Below the pieces are notes generated by a model. The model saw only the letters and a list, made by a program, of their open reading frames with translations. It ran no database searches and was not told where the DNA came from. The translations under genes were made by a program, and so were the position numbers. From the NCBI GenBank assembly GCA_021785655.1, contig JAJYET010000002.1, forward strand, positions 1 through 64,000: a stretch of DNA of 64,000 nt, given 5' to 3'. Below, one piece after another: positions 9,159 to 17,810 of this stretch. Within the stretch, counting starts at the first letter, position 1. Every line of letters begins with the position of its first letter. This DNA is from a bacterium (lineage in GTDB: Bacteria; Chloroflexota; Dormibacteria; Aeolococcales; Bog-877).

Positions 9159-9818
9159 GCGATCGGCGCCGCCTCTTGGGCTCGCTCTCTGCCCGTCGCT
9201 CCCGCTTGCGCAGCTGGGCCATGGCCAGGCCGAGAGCGGTGAAGCCGATCACCGCGACGATGCCCACGTGGAGGAGCAGCGGCAGGGTGCAGCTCCCGAT
9301 GCTCACCTGGGCGGCATTGATGAGGCGCGCTGGCTGGCCTGATCACCACCCGGAGCAGCTCAGCTGCGCCCTTCAGCTCGTGGTCGGCCTCTGCCCGCTG
9401 CCGGCGGTCCCGGTTCACTCCTGAGTTTGGTTGCCACACCCAAAGGTGGCGATCGGCAAGTCTTCGCCGGGGGCGGGTGGCCGTCCCGAATCCGTGCCTG
9501 GGCGACGAACAGATCACGGCGATAGCCACCGTGGGCTCCCATGACCTCCGGGCTGACCCCCAAGACGCCCTGCCAGAGTCAGTAGTGTCACAGCAGAGCG
9601 GGGCCCAGCCCCGCCGAGCCGTCGGGTACGAGCGAGTGGCGGCCGGCGCTCCTGGCGGGCCAGTCCCGGCAGCTCCTGGAACTGAGGCGGTCCGCCTGAC
9701 CCCGGCCGCCCAGGTACGGCTCGAAGGCGCTCGGATTGGTCCCTGACCACCTTCCCTCGAAAGTCGGCGCCGCCGACCCGGGCGCCCCCTGCTGCCACGG
9801 GCCGCTGGCTCCCGCCAA
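9159..9818. other. 660-bp stretch without an intact gene
   Basis: No full-length gene is supported. On the minus strand at about 9133-9330, a frame of some 60 codons encodes one hydrophobic helix followed by a basic tail (LPLLLHVGIVAVIGFTALGL, then QLRKRERR), but an in-frame stop lies just upstream. It could be the tail of a decayed membrane-protein gene. The rest shows only shadow frames. Confidence 0.35.
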
Positions 9819-10334
9819 TCAAGGATGGAAAACGGACCAGCAGAGGTCGTTGCGCTGCCGCTCATCCTCCAGCACCAACTCGCGGATCGCCGCGGGCAGT
9901 TGGTCGCGCTGCCAATGGCACTCCCGACGTCCAGCAGCCTCCCCCGCGCCGATCGGGGCGGCCGCCTGTACAGCCCGGATGGCATATGCCGCTGCTCCGA
10001 GCTCATGGGCCGCGACATGGGCCACAACGGCCGCTTGACCGGCGGCGTACGCGGCATGGCGCGCGGCCCCACGCAGGTCTCTCGCCGCCGCCATGGCATG
10101 GCCGCCGGCGGCCCGCGCCCGGGTCATCCGAACCTCGCCCCGGGTCCAGGCGCGCACGGTCTCGATCGCCTCGCGGGGGCGTAGGTCCTCCGGTCGGGCC
10201 GACTCGAAGTGCTCCAGCACGTGCTCCGCGCAGAGAGCTGCCCAGATCGCGAGGAAGTGGTGATCGACGTCGGTCAGCGACCCGCCGCGGCGGATGGTCA
10301 CGAAGCGAGGATCGCGGGTCCTCGGAAGAATCAC
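9819..10334 (-). CDS. Imm5-like putative immunity protein
   Basis: Alanine-rich helical protein of 171 residues matching the pattern I know from 'putative immunity protein' (Imm5-like) families: VILPRTRDPRFVTIRRGG at the N-terminus, DHHFLAIWAALCAEHVLEHFE, an RPREAIETVRAW segment, the HVAAHELGAAAYAIRA block and the tail WQRDQLPAAIRELVLEDERQRN. The GTG at 10334 begins exactly at the conserved VILPRTRD block, so it is preferred over the upstream start in the track. No toxin gene is adjacent, so it is an orphan here. Whether it really confers immunity is unproven. Confidence 0.75.
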   Translation of the reverse strand: MILPRTRDPRFVTIRRGGSLTDVDHHFLAIWAALCAEHVLEHFESARPEDLRPREAIETVRAWTRGEVRMTRARAAGGHAMAAARDLRGAARHAAYAAGQAAVVAHVAAHELGAAAYAIRAVQAAAPIGAGEAAGRRECHWQRDQLPAAIRELVLEDERQRNDLCWSVFHP

Positions 10335-10568
10335 CTCAGCACGCCTCCCAAGCCCGGGTGGTTCGCCTGGGAAGCCGCCTGGCCAGGCCCCAGCCCGGGT
10401 TTCCCACACCGGCGGCGATCGGGGCCAGGAATGCCGCCGGGACTTCCCCTGGGGTATTCCGTCCCCGTGCCCGGGACGGGTTCCTTACCGCCAGCCTCGG
10501 CCCTGTCACCCCTGTCCTTCCCTCCACCGCCCAATGATGAAGCGGGGCACTTCGACTGACCCGCCGAG

Positions 10569-10574
10569 TAGAAT
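10569..10574 (+). promoter_or_regulatory. -10-like hexamer for the YdeI-type gene
   Basis: TAGAAT 37 bases before the ATG at 10612. A GGAG lies just before the start, so unlike its neighbours this gene would have a short leader. Confidence 0.35.
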
Positions 10575-10611
10575 CTCTCCCCGGGGCCGCGCCTCACTGA
10601 CGGAGAATGGC

Positions 10612-11151
10612 ATGGCCAGCTGCCGCTTCCAAGCCCGGGCGGAGAGTATCAACGGGTCAGCCGTGCTCCGCCTGCCCACCAGCGAGAGCGCCAAACTGCC
10701 GTCCCGCGGGCAGGTCGCGGTCGTGGGCACCCTCAACGGGCTCCCATTTCGGACCGTGCTGGAGCCCGACGGAAGGTCCGGCCACTGGATGAAGGTCGAT
10801 CCCGACTGGGAGGCTGCCACCCGGGTCAGGGCCGGCCAGACCGCCGCTGTCGATGTCGAGGTCGAACCGACCAAGAACTGGCCCGAGCCCACGCTCCCCG
10901 CCGACCTCGAACTGGCGCTGGCCTCGGCCCCGGAAGAGGTGCGCAGCGCCTGGCGAGACATCACCTCCATGGCTCGCTGGGAATGGGTCCGCTGGGTGAA
11001 CGCGACAAAGAGCCCCGACACCCGCAGGCGCCGGGTCGAGGTCAGCATCTCCAAGCTGGGTAGCGGGAAGCGCCGGCCGTGCTGCTTCGACCTGTCGGCC
11101 TGCACGGACCCCCAGTTGTCGCGAAACGGCGTGCTGGTCGATCCCGACTGA
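10612..11151 (+). CDS. DUF1905/YdeI-type protein
   Basis: 179 residues in two parts. Residues 1-90 match a DUF1905 small-barrel domain (RFQARAESINGSAVLRLP, then GQVAVVGTLNGLPFRTVLEP). Residues 105-165 match the YdeI/OmpD-associated helical domain (LASAPEEVRSAWRDI and WVRWVNATKSPDTRRRRVE). Such proteins are common in soil bacteria and are sometimes annotated as bacteriocin-protection proteins; the biochemical role is not established. The track start at 10294 lies in non-coding sequence. The ATG at 10612 sits right at the first strand and has GGAG upstream. Confidence 0.85.
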   Translation: MASCRFQARAESINGSAVLRLPTSESAKLPSRGQVAVVGTLNGLPFRTVLEPDGRSGHWMKVDPDWEAATRVRAGQTAAVDVEVEPTKNWPEPTLPADLELALASAPEEVRSAWRDITSMARWEWVRWVNATKSPDTRRRRVEVSISKLGSGKRRPCCFDLSACTDPQLSRNGVLVDPD

Positions 11152-11381
11152 CCTTGGGCCATGGGGCTCGGACGATCCCGGGCATTCTCGGGAGCAGGAG
11201 GTTCGAGCGATCCTCCAGGAGTCCGGGCCCCCATCCCGTCGGGTCCGCTGCACCCCTCACGCGCGCGGGCGGGCTCATACCGCCCTTCTGATCCGCCGGA
11301 TGCCGGACCTAGGAACGGCTGGAGCCATTCAGCCGGGGCAATGCACCGGCAGCGCCATCGACTTAGAGTTCAGGGCCGCGC

Positions 11382-11807
11382 TCACTGCTTCCTCCGGCTC
11401 GAGGCGTTGAGCCGGGCCGCCTCCCGGACCAGGTCAGCGAGGGCGGCCTCGTTCACTTCGTCGTCCTGCCGGAAGTCCACGGCTCGGACTGTCCGGCTGT
11501 CCAACCTGGTGTTGAATATGCCGCTGGGATCGTCCACCGCGGCGCCCTTGGGAAAGGTCAGCCTGACTGCCCCCTTGAGGATGTCCGCGACGCAGACAAT
11601 CCCCTGGTGAGACCAGACTGGCACCCCCATGGGGCGGGAGGGCTTTCTCCACTTGACCTCTTCCTGAATCTCCGGATCAGCGCTGCGAATGCAGCTCCGC
11701 AAGCGGGCCAGCGTGGGGCTCTTCCAACCTTCGGCCTGGGCGACTATGGCGTCGATCTGCTCCGCCTCCGTCAGGTCCTCGTGCAAGTTGCCAGCCGCCT
11801 CCTTCAT
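11382..11807 (-). CDS. DUF1801/YdhG-like protein
   Basis: 141 residues with the DUF1801 pattern: LARLRSCIRSADPEIQEEVKWRKPS, then MGVPVWSHQGIVCVADILKGAVRLTFPKGA and a charged helical tail (DEVNEAALADLVREAARLN). These small cytoplasmic proteins resemble the frataxin-like fold and have no firmly known function. The ATG at 11807 has GGGGAG directly before it. It stands alone, convergent with the YdeI-type gene. Confidence 0.82.
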   Translation of the reverse strand: MKEAAGNLHEDLTEAEQIDAIVAQAEGWKSPTLARLRSCIRSADPEIQEEVKWRKPSRPMGVPVWSHQGIVCVADILKGAVRLTFPKGAAVDDPSGIFNTRLDSRTVRAVDFRQDDEVNEAALADLVREAARLNASSRRKQ

Positions 11808-12288
11808 CTCCCCACCCAGTCATCGACGGGAAGTCCAGCGACCTCCGGTCGGGCGGTCATGCCCCCCAGCGGGTGCCTCGGTGGACAGATCTCGCTATGG
11901 TGCATCAAGTGGCCGTGCGTTCGGGAGATTCGCCGTTCGGGCCCCGAATCCACTACCTGCCCGGGGTGACCCAGAGGAGTCAACAGGTGATCCGCCTGGC
12001 CCGGCCTACCTACTCCGGGCGCAGCCCAGGGTTAGTTCCCATAGGGCCCCTCCCATGTCGGGCAGTGAGGTGCCGCCCGTCGTGCGAGCCCGTGGACCCG
12101 TTCGTGCAACACCTGCCGGCTCCCCGGTCCCGGTTGAAGAAGTGGCCCCAAGGCGGCGGCCTCAATATTCCTACTGATCACCGAGACGGCCACGGTGATA
12201 CAACAAGGTCCACCCGCTGAGCTGCGGCGCCTATCTCGTGACTTCCTTTCGGCCTCAGGCGGGTCAGTACGTTTGTGCGGGTGACGGA
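11808..12288. other. Intergenic stretch
   Basis: About 480 bases between divergent small genes. No supported gene, RNA or repeat seen. Confidence 0.4.
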
Positions 12289-12456
12289 GTGTTGAGAAGA
12301 GGGTCTATCGCCCCCTACGTCGTCCTGCTGGTGGTCGTCGTGGCCGGCGTGGACGTGCTGTTCTTCAGGAATCGGTTCCGGGAGCGGTTGCTGGCCAATA
12401 TCGGCATCGTCCTGGTATTTGCTGCCTTCGCCCTGAGGTTCCTGAGGAAGTTGTGA
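12289..12456 (+). CDS. Small two-helix membrane protein
   Basis: 55 residues from a GTG at 12289, with two hydrophobic helices (YVVLLVVVVAGVDVLFF, and ANIGIVLVFAAFALRFL) joined by a basic RNRFRERLL loop and ending RKL. This is the pattern of short conserved hypothetical membrane proteins seen in Actinobacteria and Chloroflexi. Function unknown. The start is uncertain: a TTG one codon later or the GTG at 12238 are alternatives. Confidence 0.6.
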   Translation: MLRRGSIAPYVVLLVVVVAGVDVLFFRNRFRERLLANIGIVLVFAAFALRFLRKL

Positions 12457-12779
12457 CGCGGCACCGGCGCCCAGCGGGATCACACCACGGTCCCACCGAC
12501 CAACGGGAGCGCGACGTCGCCTGCGCCGCGACGGGGGCGCTCGCTCCTCGCGCCGTGTCGGGCCAACGTGCGCCGAGGCGTGCCCGGAGCTCCCTCCTGC
12601 CTGCTCCCTCTCCAGCTTGACCTGATGAGTGGGCGCAGCAGGTCGCCATCCGCACGGAGTCACGCGCCTCGCGGTATCTGCAGAGGGCAGGCCGGAGTGG
12701 CCCGAGGCATGTCCTTGGTCGAGAGCACGCGCCCCAGCGAGAGGCGAGCGTGCCCACGCACCGGACCCAGCTGAGTCCG
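12457..12779. other. Intergenic stretch
   Basis: About 320 bases before the photolyase gene. No supported gene or repeat; no clear promoter hexamer seen. Confidence 0.35.
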
Positions 12780-14189
12780 ATGGAGCCCGCGATCCACTGG
12801 TTCCGGCGCGACCTGCGGCTGTTCGATCACCAGGCCCTCGCCAAAGCGGGCGAGGGAGGTCGGCCGGTGATTGCGCTGTTCGTCCTGGATCCGGCGATCC
12901 TTCAGCGACCAGATACCGGAGCGAGCCGGGTCGCCTACCTCCTTGAAGCGCTGGCCTCGCTGGACCGGGATCTCCGGCGCCGGGGCTCGGCGCTCGTGAT
13001 TCGGCGCGGCAGCCCGCGCGCAGTGGTTCCCACGGTCGCAGCAGAATCCGGGGCTCGATTGGTCACGGCAGTCCGGGCCTTCGAGCCCTCTGCCCGAACC
13101 CGAGACGAGGCGGTGGCGAGGGTACTCGAAGCGAACGGTCGGTCGCTGTGGCTGTCGGCGGAGCAGCTACTGCTCGACCCGGCCAGCCTCCCGCCGCTCC
13201 GCACGTTCGGTGCATGCCGACGTCGCTTCGATTCGGTGCTTTCAGATGGCCTGCCACCTGCCGCACCCACCCCCGCCTTCCTCGGTGTCGGGAGCCTCCC
13301 CCAGAGCGACCGACTGCCCGCGCCCAGCGAGCTGGGGCTCCTCAGGACCGATCGGATCTGGGAGGCTGGCGAGCGCGCCGCAGACCATCGGCTTCGGACG
13401 TTTGTCGGCCAGCGACTGGGCGACTACGCGACGGCCCGCGACGATCCCGGCGCCGATGCCACATCCCGACTCTCCCCCGACCTGCACTTCGGCGTCCTGT
13501 CGGTGCGAACCGTGATCCGGGCGGCCCTCGACGCGGTTCAGGCCGTTCCGATAGCTGCGAGTGGAGCCAGACGGTGGCTCGAACAGCTGGCCTGGCGCGA
13601 CTTCTTCTCCTCCACCCTCTGGCACTTTCCGGAGGTGGCCACCCTGGAGTACAAGGTGGAGCTGCGCAACCTGCCGTGGCCGGGCGCGGCGGATGCCCTT
13701 GAAGCCTGGAAGCAGGGCATGACGGGATACCCGATGGTGGACGCCGCGATGCGCCAGCTTCGAACCGAGCATTTCATGCACAACCGCTGCCGGATGATCG
13801 CCGCCTCCTTTCTGGTCAAGGACCTTCACCTGGATTGGCGGCACGGCGAGCGCCACTTCGTGCGCGAACTGGTGGACGGCGACCTGGCCAACAACAACGG
13901 AGGCTGGCAGTGGGTGGCCGCGACCGGCCCGGATGCCCAGCCCTATTTTCGGATCCTGAACCCTGTGCTCCAGGGCGAGACCCACGATCCATCGGGGGCC
14001 TACGTGCGCCGGTGGGTGCCAGAGCTCCGCGGGCTGCCCGATCGTTACACCCACCGACCGTGGGAAGCGCCATTGCCGCCCACCGGGTACCCGCGGAGGA
14101 TCGTAGACCACGCTCGGGAGCGACTCGTGGCCCTTGAGCTGTACCGCGCGTGCGGCCCTTCGCCGCAAGGCAGCTCTGTCCGGAGCTGA
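12780..14189 (+). CDS. phrB: Deoxyribodipyrimidine photolyase
   Basis: Light-driven repair of cyclobutane pyrimidine dimers. The 469 residues have the N-terminal antenna-binding Rossmann domain (IHWFRRDLRLFDHQAL) and the C-terminal FAD domain with WLEQLAWRDFF near 275, the PMVDAAMRQLRTEHFMHNRCRM block near 325, and ANNNGGWQWVAATGPDAQPYFRI near 380. The N-rich FAD loop and the tryptophans of the electron-transfer region look intact, so it is a functional class I-type CPD photolyase rather than a cryptochrome. I use the ATG at 12780 (MEPAIHWFRRDLR), ten codons inside the track start, because it begins right at the first strand. It stands alone. Confidence 0.93.
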   Translation: MEPAIHWFRRDLRLFDHQALAKAGEGGRPVIALFVLDPAILQRPDTGASRVAYLLEALASLDRDLRRRGSALVIRRGSPRAVVPTVAAESGARLVTAVRAFEPSARTRDEAVARVLEANGRSLWLSAEQLLLDPASLPPLRTFGACRRRFDSVLSDGLPPAAPTPAFLGVGSLPQSDRLPAPSELGLLRTDRIWEAGERAADHRLRTFVGQRLGDYATARDDPGADATSRLSPDLHFGVLSVRTVIRAALDAVQAVPIAASGARRWLEQLAWRDFFSSTLWHFPEVATLEYKVELRNLPWPGAADALEAWKQGMTGYPMVDAAMRQLRTEHFMHNRCRMIAASFLVKDLHLDWRHGERHFVRELVDGDLANNNGGWQWVAATGPDAQPYFRILNPVLQGETHDPSGAYVRRWVPELRGLPDRYTHRPWEAPLPPTGYPRRIVDHARERLVALELYRACGPSPQGSSVRS

Positions 14190-14564
14190 GCGCTCGGTCG
14201 TCACGCACCGCGGGGGCGTCCAGCAGCTGGTCGCGATGACCTCTCCGCCGACGGCCAAAGTGGTCCCACTTTCGGCCATCACGGTGGGTCAGCTTTCAGC
14301 TCTCGTTCACACGATCGCCAAACTTCCTGAAGGCCTGCGGGTGGTGGCGGACCCACCGGCGCGGCCGCGGGGAGGATCCGACACGCAAGAGGTCGACCGG
14401 TACGGCCTCCACCGGCTCATCGGATCCGAGGATGGCGAGCGTGGTTCAGCGGGCCCCTCCTGGCGCCGGACCAGATCGGCGCGGCCCGGGAGTCGCCATC
14501 CGCAACCCGGCGAGACTTCCCGGGTCGGGCGGCCAGGACCAGCGTGAGGAACTCGAGCTCTGCC
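14190..14564. other. Intergenic stretch
   Basis: About 375 bases between convergent genes. A plus-strand frame passes through it, but its protein is not family-like. No terminator hairpin was confirmed. Confidence 0.35.
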
Positions 14565-16574
14565 TCACCCTCCTGGCAGCGAGAGCAGGCTGCCTCGCCA
14601 TGTTCGTCCCCCGTCGCGGCTCACCCAGAGGACGTCGGAGCCGTGGTCCTCGCCCGCGGCGTACAGGTCGCCATTCGCGGCGGTGACGAACATGGCGCCG
14701 AGCGCCCTGCCCTCCAAGCGGTGCGTGGTCTCAAGCGCTGTGGCAGGGTGGAATCGTGCCAGGTACGCGAACCCACGGGCGCCAGCGCTCGCGCAGGAGA
14801 GCCAGATTCCGCCCGCCCCGGTGATGCTGGGGTCCTGGCAGGCCGACGGGATGGCCCGGATCTGCCAGTGAAGTCCGGCGTCAACCGAGACGGCCATCGC
14901 TCCCTTGCAGCCTACATCGCCGAGAGCCACGGCGAAGTTGCCGCCGTAGGCCGCCTGGTTTACCGACATGTCCAAGGTTGCGAGGCGCTGCCATTCCCGA
15001 CCTCCATCGCGAGTCGCAAAGACCGTGGCGGGGGTACGCGGGATTTGTGGCTTCAGGCACTGTGCCACGGCGCCGAAGGTGATCCCGCGGTCGGGGGTGG
15101 CGAAAACTGCCGAGGCGAGTCCCGCTGCACCCGCCGCGGTCAGGTGCACGACCCTTGTCGGACCGGACCCGCGGACTGGCTCCACCGAGATAGTCGACCC
15201 GTCAAGAAGGATCAAGTTCGGGGGAGCATATCCCGCGACGTCCGATGGTCCGACGTAAGTCCAGCTGCGACCACCGGTCGCCGAAGTGTAGGTCCCGGCT
15301 GAAGTTGAAAGGACCAGGGAGCCCGATTGGAAGGAGATCGCCTCGAGGCCAGCGGCTCCGATGCCGGGAAGCGCGCTCCAGTCCTTTCCCGCATCGTAGC
15401 TGACGCTGACCTGCGGGTCGAGGAAGTCCACCACGCCAAGATCCTGGGTGCCGACAGCGCTGAGGTCAGTTCCCACCTGAGCTGTGCGGTGGAGCGACTG
15501 GCCCCCGTCCGAAGTGGTGTAGACGTGACCTCCGCACGGGCCATTGGCGCCCGGGGCGCACCCCCCCGTGACCAGGGTTCCAAGTTCATTCGTGATGAAG
15601 CGGAGTTGCACAATTGGCGAGGACAGGTTGGCGGTACCGGTCTGCTCCGACTGCACCGACCAGGACGTTCCGCCGTCCCCGGTGGCCAGCAGGATCCGTG
15701 CCGGAGGTTGGGAGAATGCTGGCAGCTGGCCACCCCCGGCGAATCCGGAGCTCGGAGTGAGGAACTGCACCGAGTACAAGGGTGCCGCTGCACACGAACC
15801 CGGAAGCATGCTCCACCGGGCGCCCGCGTCGGTGCTCTTCCAGACGGCGCCGACACAGGCCGTGGTCGGCTTGGTGATCGAGCCCGTGGCGAAGATTGCT
15901 GAGTCGGAAACGGCGCTGACTCCGCCCGTGGAGGACCCGCCGGGTAGCTGAACCGTGGTCCACGTGGCACCGCCATCCCGGCTGACCACCAGTGGCTGCG
16001 GGACGGACCCGTTGTACGCAGGAGCAGTGCCTGCAAAGGCCAGGGTCGGGGACACCCAATCAACCGCCGCCGTCCCCCAGCCCAGGTCCGCGCTCGGCAG
16101 AGCCGGGTGGACCAGCGTCCACTTGGCACCGTTGCGGTTCCCCAAGAGCAAGACGGGGGAGCCGGACTCGCTACCGGGTCCACTTGTCGGGAACTCGGTG
16201 CCGGTCGCCACCACCTCAGAGCCGGTGACGCCCATCCACCCCAGGTACACCCCCTTCTCACTCCATAGGGTCTTCCAAGAGTGGCCCGCGTCAGCCGTCA
16301 TGTAGATCACTGCCGACCCCGCCATGTCAACGCCCTTGGAAGCGGCGGTGGGGCGGCCCGTGTTCGATGCCACAAGACCGCGTCCCGCAGCCAGCAGAGC
16401 GATCCCGACGGGAGTTCCACGATCGGGTGGGGTGCGGACGGCTGGAAGCGAGATTGGGAAGGCGGCTTGATTCGACTCGGTCCCCCGGGGGTTCGCTCCA
16501 CCACAGGCCGCCAGTGCGCCAAGCAAGAAGCTTCCCAGAGCGACCGCGGCCACCGTGGCGGGTCGAGCTTCCAT
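14565..16574 (-). CDS. BNR/Ycf48-type beta-propeller lipoprotein
   Basis: Secreted lipoprotein of 669 residues: signal peptide VAAVALGSFLLGALAACGG with lipobox LAAC, so it should be anchored on the outer face of the membrane. The body is built of repeated Asp-box blades (SRDGGATW, STDAGARW, TGDGGTSW, TSDGGQS, ATRDGGREW, SRDGGRTW), which form sialidase/Ycf48-like propellers. No catalytic sialidase residues were recognised, so a binding or scaffold role is more likely. The ATG at 16574 is chosen because it begins the signal peptide; the track adds 68 non-coding codons. A smaller relative lies at 34648-35820. Confidence 0.85.
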   Translation of the reverse strand: MEARPATVAAVALGSFLLGALAACGGANPRGTESNQAAFPISLPAVRTPPDRGTPVGIALLAAGRGLVASNTGRPTAASKGVDMAGSAVIYMTADAGHSWKTLWSEKGVYLGWMGVTGSEVVATGTEFPTSGPGSESGSPVLLLGNRNGAKWTLVHPALPSADLGWGTAAVDWVSPTLAFAGTAPAYNGSVPQPLVVSRDGGATWTTVQLPGGSSTGGVSAVSDSAIFATGSITKPTTACVGAVWKSTDAGARWSMLPGSCAAAPLYSVQFLTPSSGFAGGGQLPAFSQPPARILLATGDGGTSWSVQSEQTGTANLSSPIVQLRFITNELGTLVTGGCAPGANGPCGGHVYTTSDGGQSLHRTAQVGTDLSAVGTQDLGVVDFLDPQVSVSYDAGKDWSALPGIGAAGLEAISFQSGSLVLSTSAGTYTSATGGRSWTYVGPSDVAGYAPPNLILLDGSTISVEPVRGSGPTRVVHLTAAGAAGLASAVFATPDRGITFGAVAQCLKPQIPRTPATVFATRDGGREWQRLATLDMSVNQAAYGGNFAVALGDVGCKGAMAVSVDAGLHWQIRAIPSACQDPSITGAGGIWLSCASAGARGFAYLARFHPATALETTHRLEGRALGAMFVTAANGDLYAAGEDHGSDVLWVSRDGGRTWRGSLLSLPGG

Positions 16575-16785
16575 CAGCCCTTGGAACGAACGCGATGCGG
16601 CCACAGTTACCCCGGGACGGCGGGGGCATCGTCCTGCGCCGTGGCCCCACCGAGGCCCCTGGGGCTGGCCCTGCCAGCACGAGAAGTGGACCCGGCTGGG
16701 GGCGTAGCGCACGGGGCCGGGAAGCGGACGGAACGGGCGCCATCCGGCAGCCTGACTTGGGAGCCACTCGGGTTCCAAATGGCGG

Positions 16786-16857
16786 AGCCGACGGAGGGAT
16801 TCGAACCCACGGCCCGCTGTTTACAAAACAGCCGCTCTACCTCTGAGCTACGTCGGC
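16786..16857 (-). tRNA. tRNA-Thr (UGU)
   Basis: 72-nt cloverleaf on the minus strand: acceptor GCCGACG/CGTCGGC, D arm GCTC/GAGC, anticodon stem GCTGT/ACAGC with loop TTTGTAA (anticodon TGT), and T loop TTCGAAT. One T-stem pair is a T-T mismatch. CCA is not encoded. Its 3' end faces the accessory stretch to the left. Confidence 0.93.
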
Positions 16858-16991
16858 TGGGCCCCGCGCACCAGCCTAACCGGTCAGCGAGCCAGCTGAC
16901 GCAGACCGGAGCATCCAACCACCGCCCCGCCCCTGACCGGCCGCAACCCCCGCTGAACCTTGGCGAGGTGCCGCCTTCGGGGCGGCCGGCG

Positions 16992-17031
16992 GCCTCCGAC
17001 CTGCGCCGTACTGCAGGTACGCCCCGGAGGC
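16992..17031 (-). terminator. Candidate hairpin after rlmB
   Basis: Nested inverted repeats GCCTCCG/CGGAGGC and ACCTGC/GCAGGT lie 18-57 bases past the rlmB stop. There is no U-tract, so it is a candidate terminator or RNA-end-protecting hairpin only. Confidence 0.4.
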
Positions 17032-17048
17032 TTGAGGTGCCAGATGGC

Positions 17049-17810
17049 CTAAGGGACGCCCGGAAACGCGAACTGGCGCTGGCGGGCGACCTCGTACAGC
17101 AGCATGGCTCCGGCTACGGCGGCGTTGAGGGACGCCACCCGCCCCCCCATCGGGATGCGAACCAGGGTGTCACAGCGCCGGCGCACCAACTGGTGCAGGC
17201 CGGTCCCCTCCGAGCCGACGACCAAAGCGAGCGGTCCACGCAGGTCGACCTCGTCACAGCGCAGGTCCGCGTCCTGGTCCAGGCCGATGGTCGCCACCCC
17301 GAGCTCACTGAGCGCCGGCAGGGCGGTTGTGAGGTTGACCACGCGGATCACCCGCAGGTGTTCGAGCGCCCCGGCGCTCGCGCTCACGGCCGCCGCCGAC
17401 AGGGGAGCGCTGCGGTGGCGAGGCACCACCAGCGCGTGGGCGCCGAGGGCCTCGGCGCTGCGGGCCAGCGCCCCCAGGTTCTGAGGGTCCTGGACGCCAT
17501 CCAGGCAAGCGGCCACCAGCGGCCAGGGGGGGGCCGCCTCCCCCACCAGGCGGCGGAGATGCTCCAGCCCGCCGTGCTGCCGCCCGTCGAAATAGGCGAC
17601 CAGACCCTGATGGTGATCGGTGTGCGCGATGTCGGCCAGCCGTGGCCTGGTCGTCTCCTCCGGCTCCACCCCCCAGGATCGCGCCCGGAGCACCGCCTCC
17701 TCGACCCTGGCGTCCAGGGAGAGCCCACTGGCGATCAGCAGGCGGCGCACCCTGCGTCCGGCCCGGAGTGCCTCCAGGACCGGATTCCGGCCGTACAGGA
17801 CTTCGGGCAT
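17049..17810 (-). CDS. rlmB: 23S rRNA Gm2251-type 2'-O-methyltransferase
   Basis: SPOUT (TrmH-family) enzyme that methylates a ribose in the 23S rRNA peptidyl-transferase region. 253 residues: an N-terminal L30e-like substrate-binding domain (EVLYGRNPVLEALRAGRRVRRLLIA) and a C-terminal SpoU domain with LDGVQDPQNLGALARSAEALG, LVVGSEGTGLHQLVRRRCD and RIPMGGRVASLNAAVAGAMLLYE, the knot that binds SAM. The ATG overlaps the cysS stop (TGATG). This cysS-rlmB pairing is conserved in Gram-positive bacteria. Confidence 0.94.
   Translation of the reverse strand: MPEVLYGRNPVLEALRAGRRVRRLLIASGLSLDARVEEAVLRARSWGVEPEETTRPRLADIAHTDHHQGLVAYFDGRQHGGLEHLRRLVGEAAPPWPLVAACLDGVQDPQNLGALARSAEALGAHALVVPRHRSAPLSAAAVSASAGALEHLRVIRVVNLTTALPALSELGVATIGLDQDADLRCDEVDLRGPLALVVGSEGTGLHQLVRRRCDTLVRIPMGGRVASLNAAVAGAMLLYEVARQRQFAFPGVP

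Noticed and set aside
9065-10099. 344-codon minus-strand ORF
   Set aside because: Low-complexity, arginine/proline-rich; crosses the real Imm5-like frame and no domain is seen.
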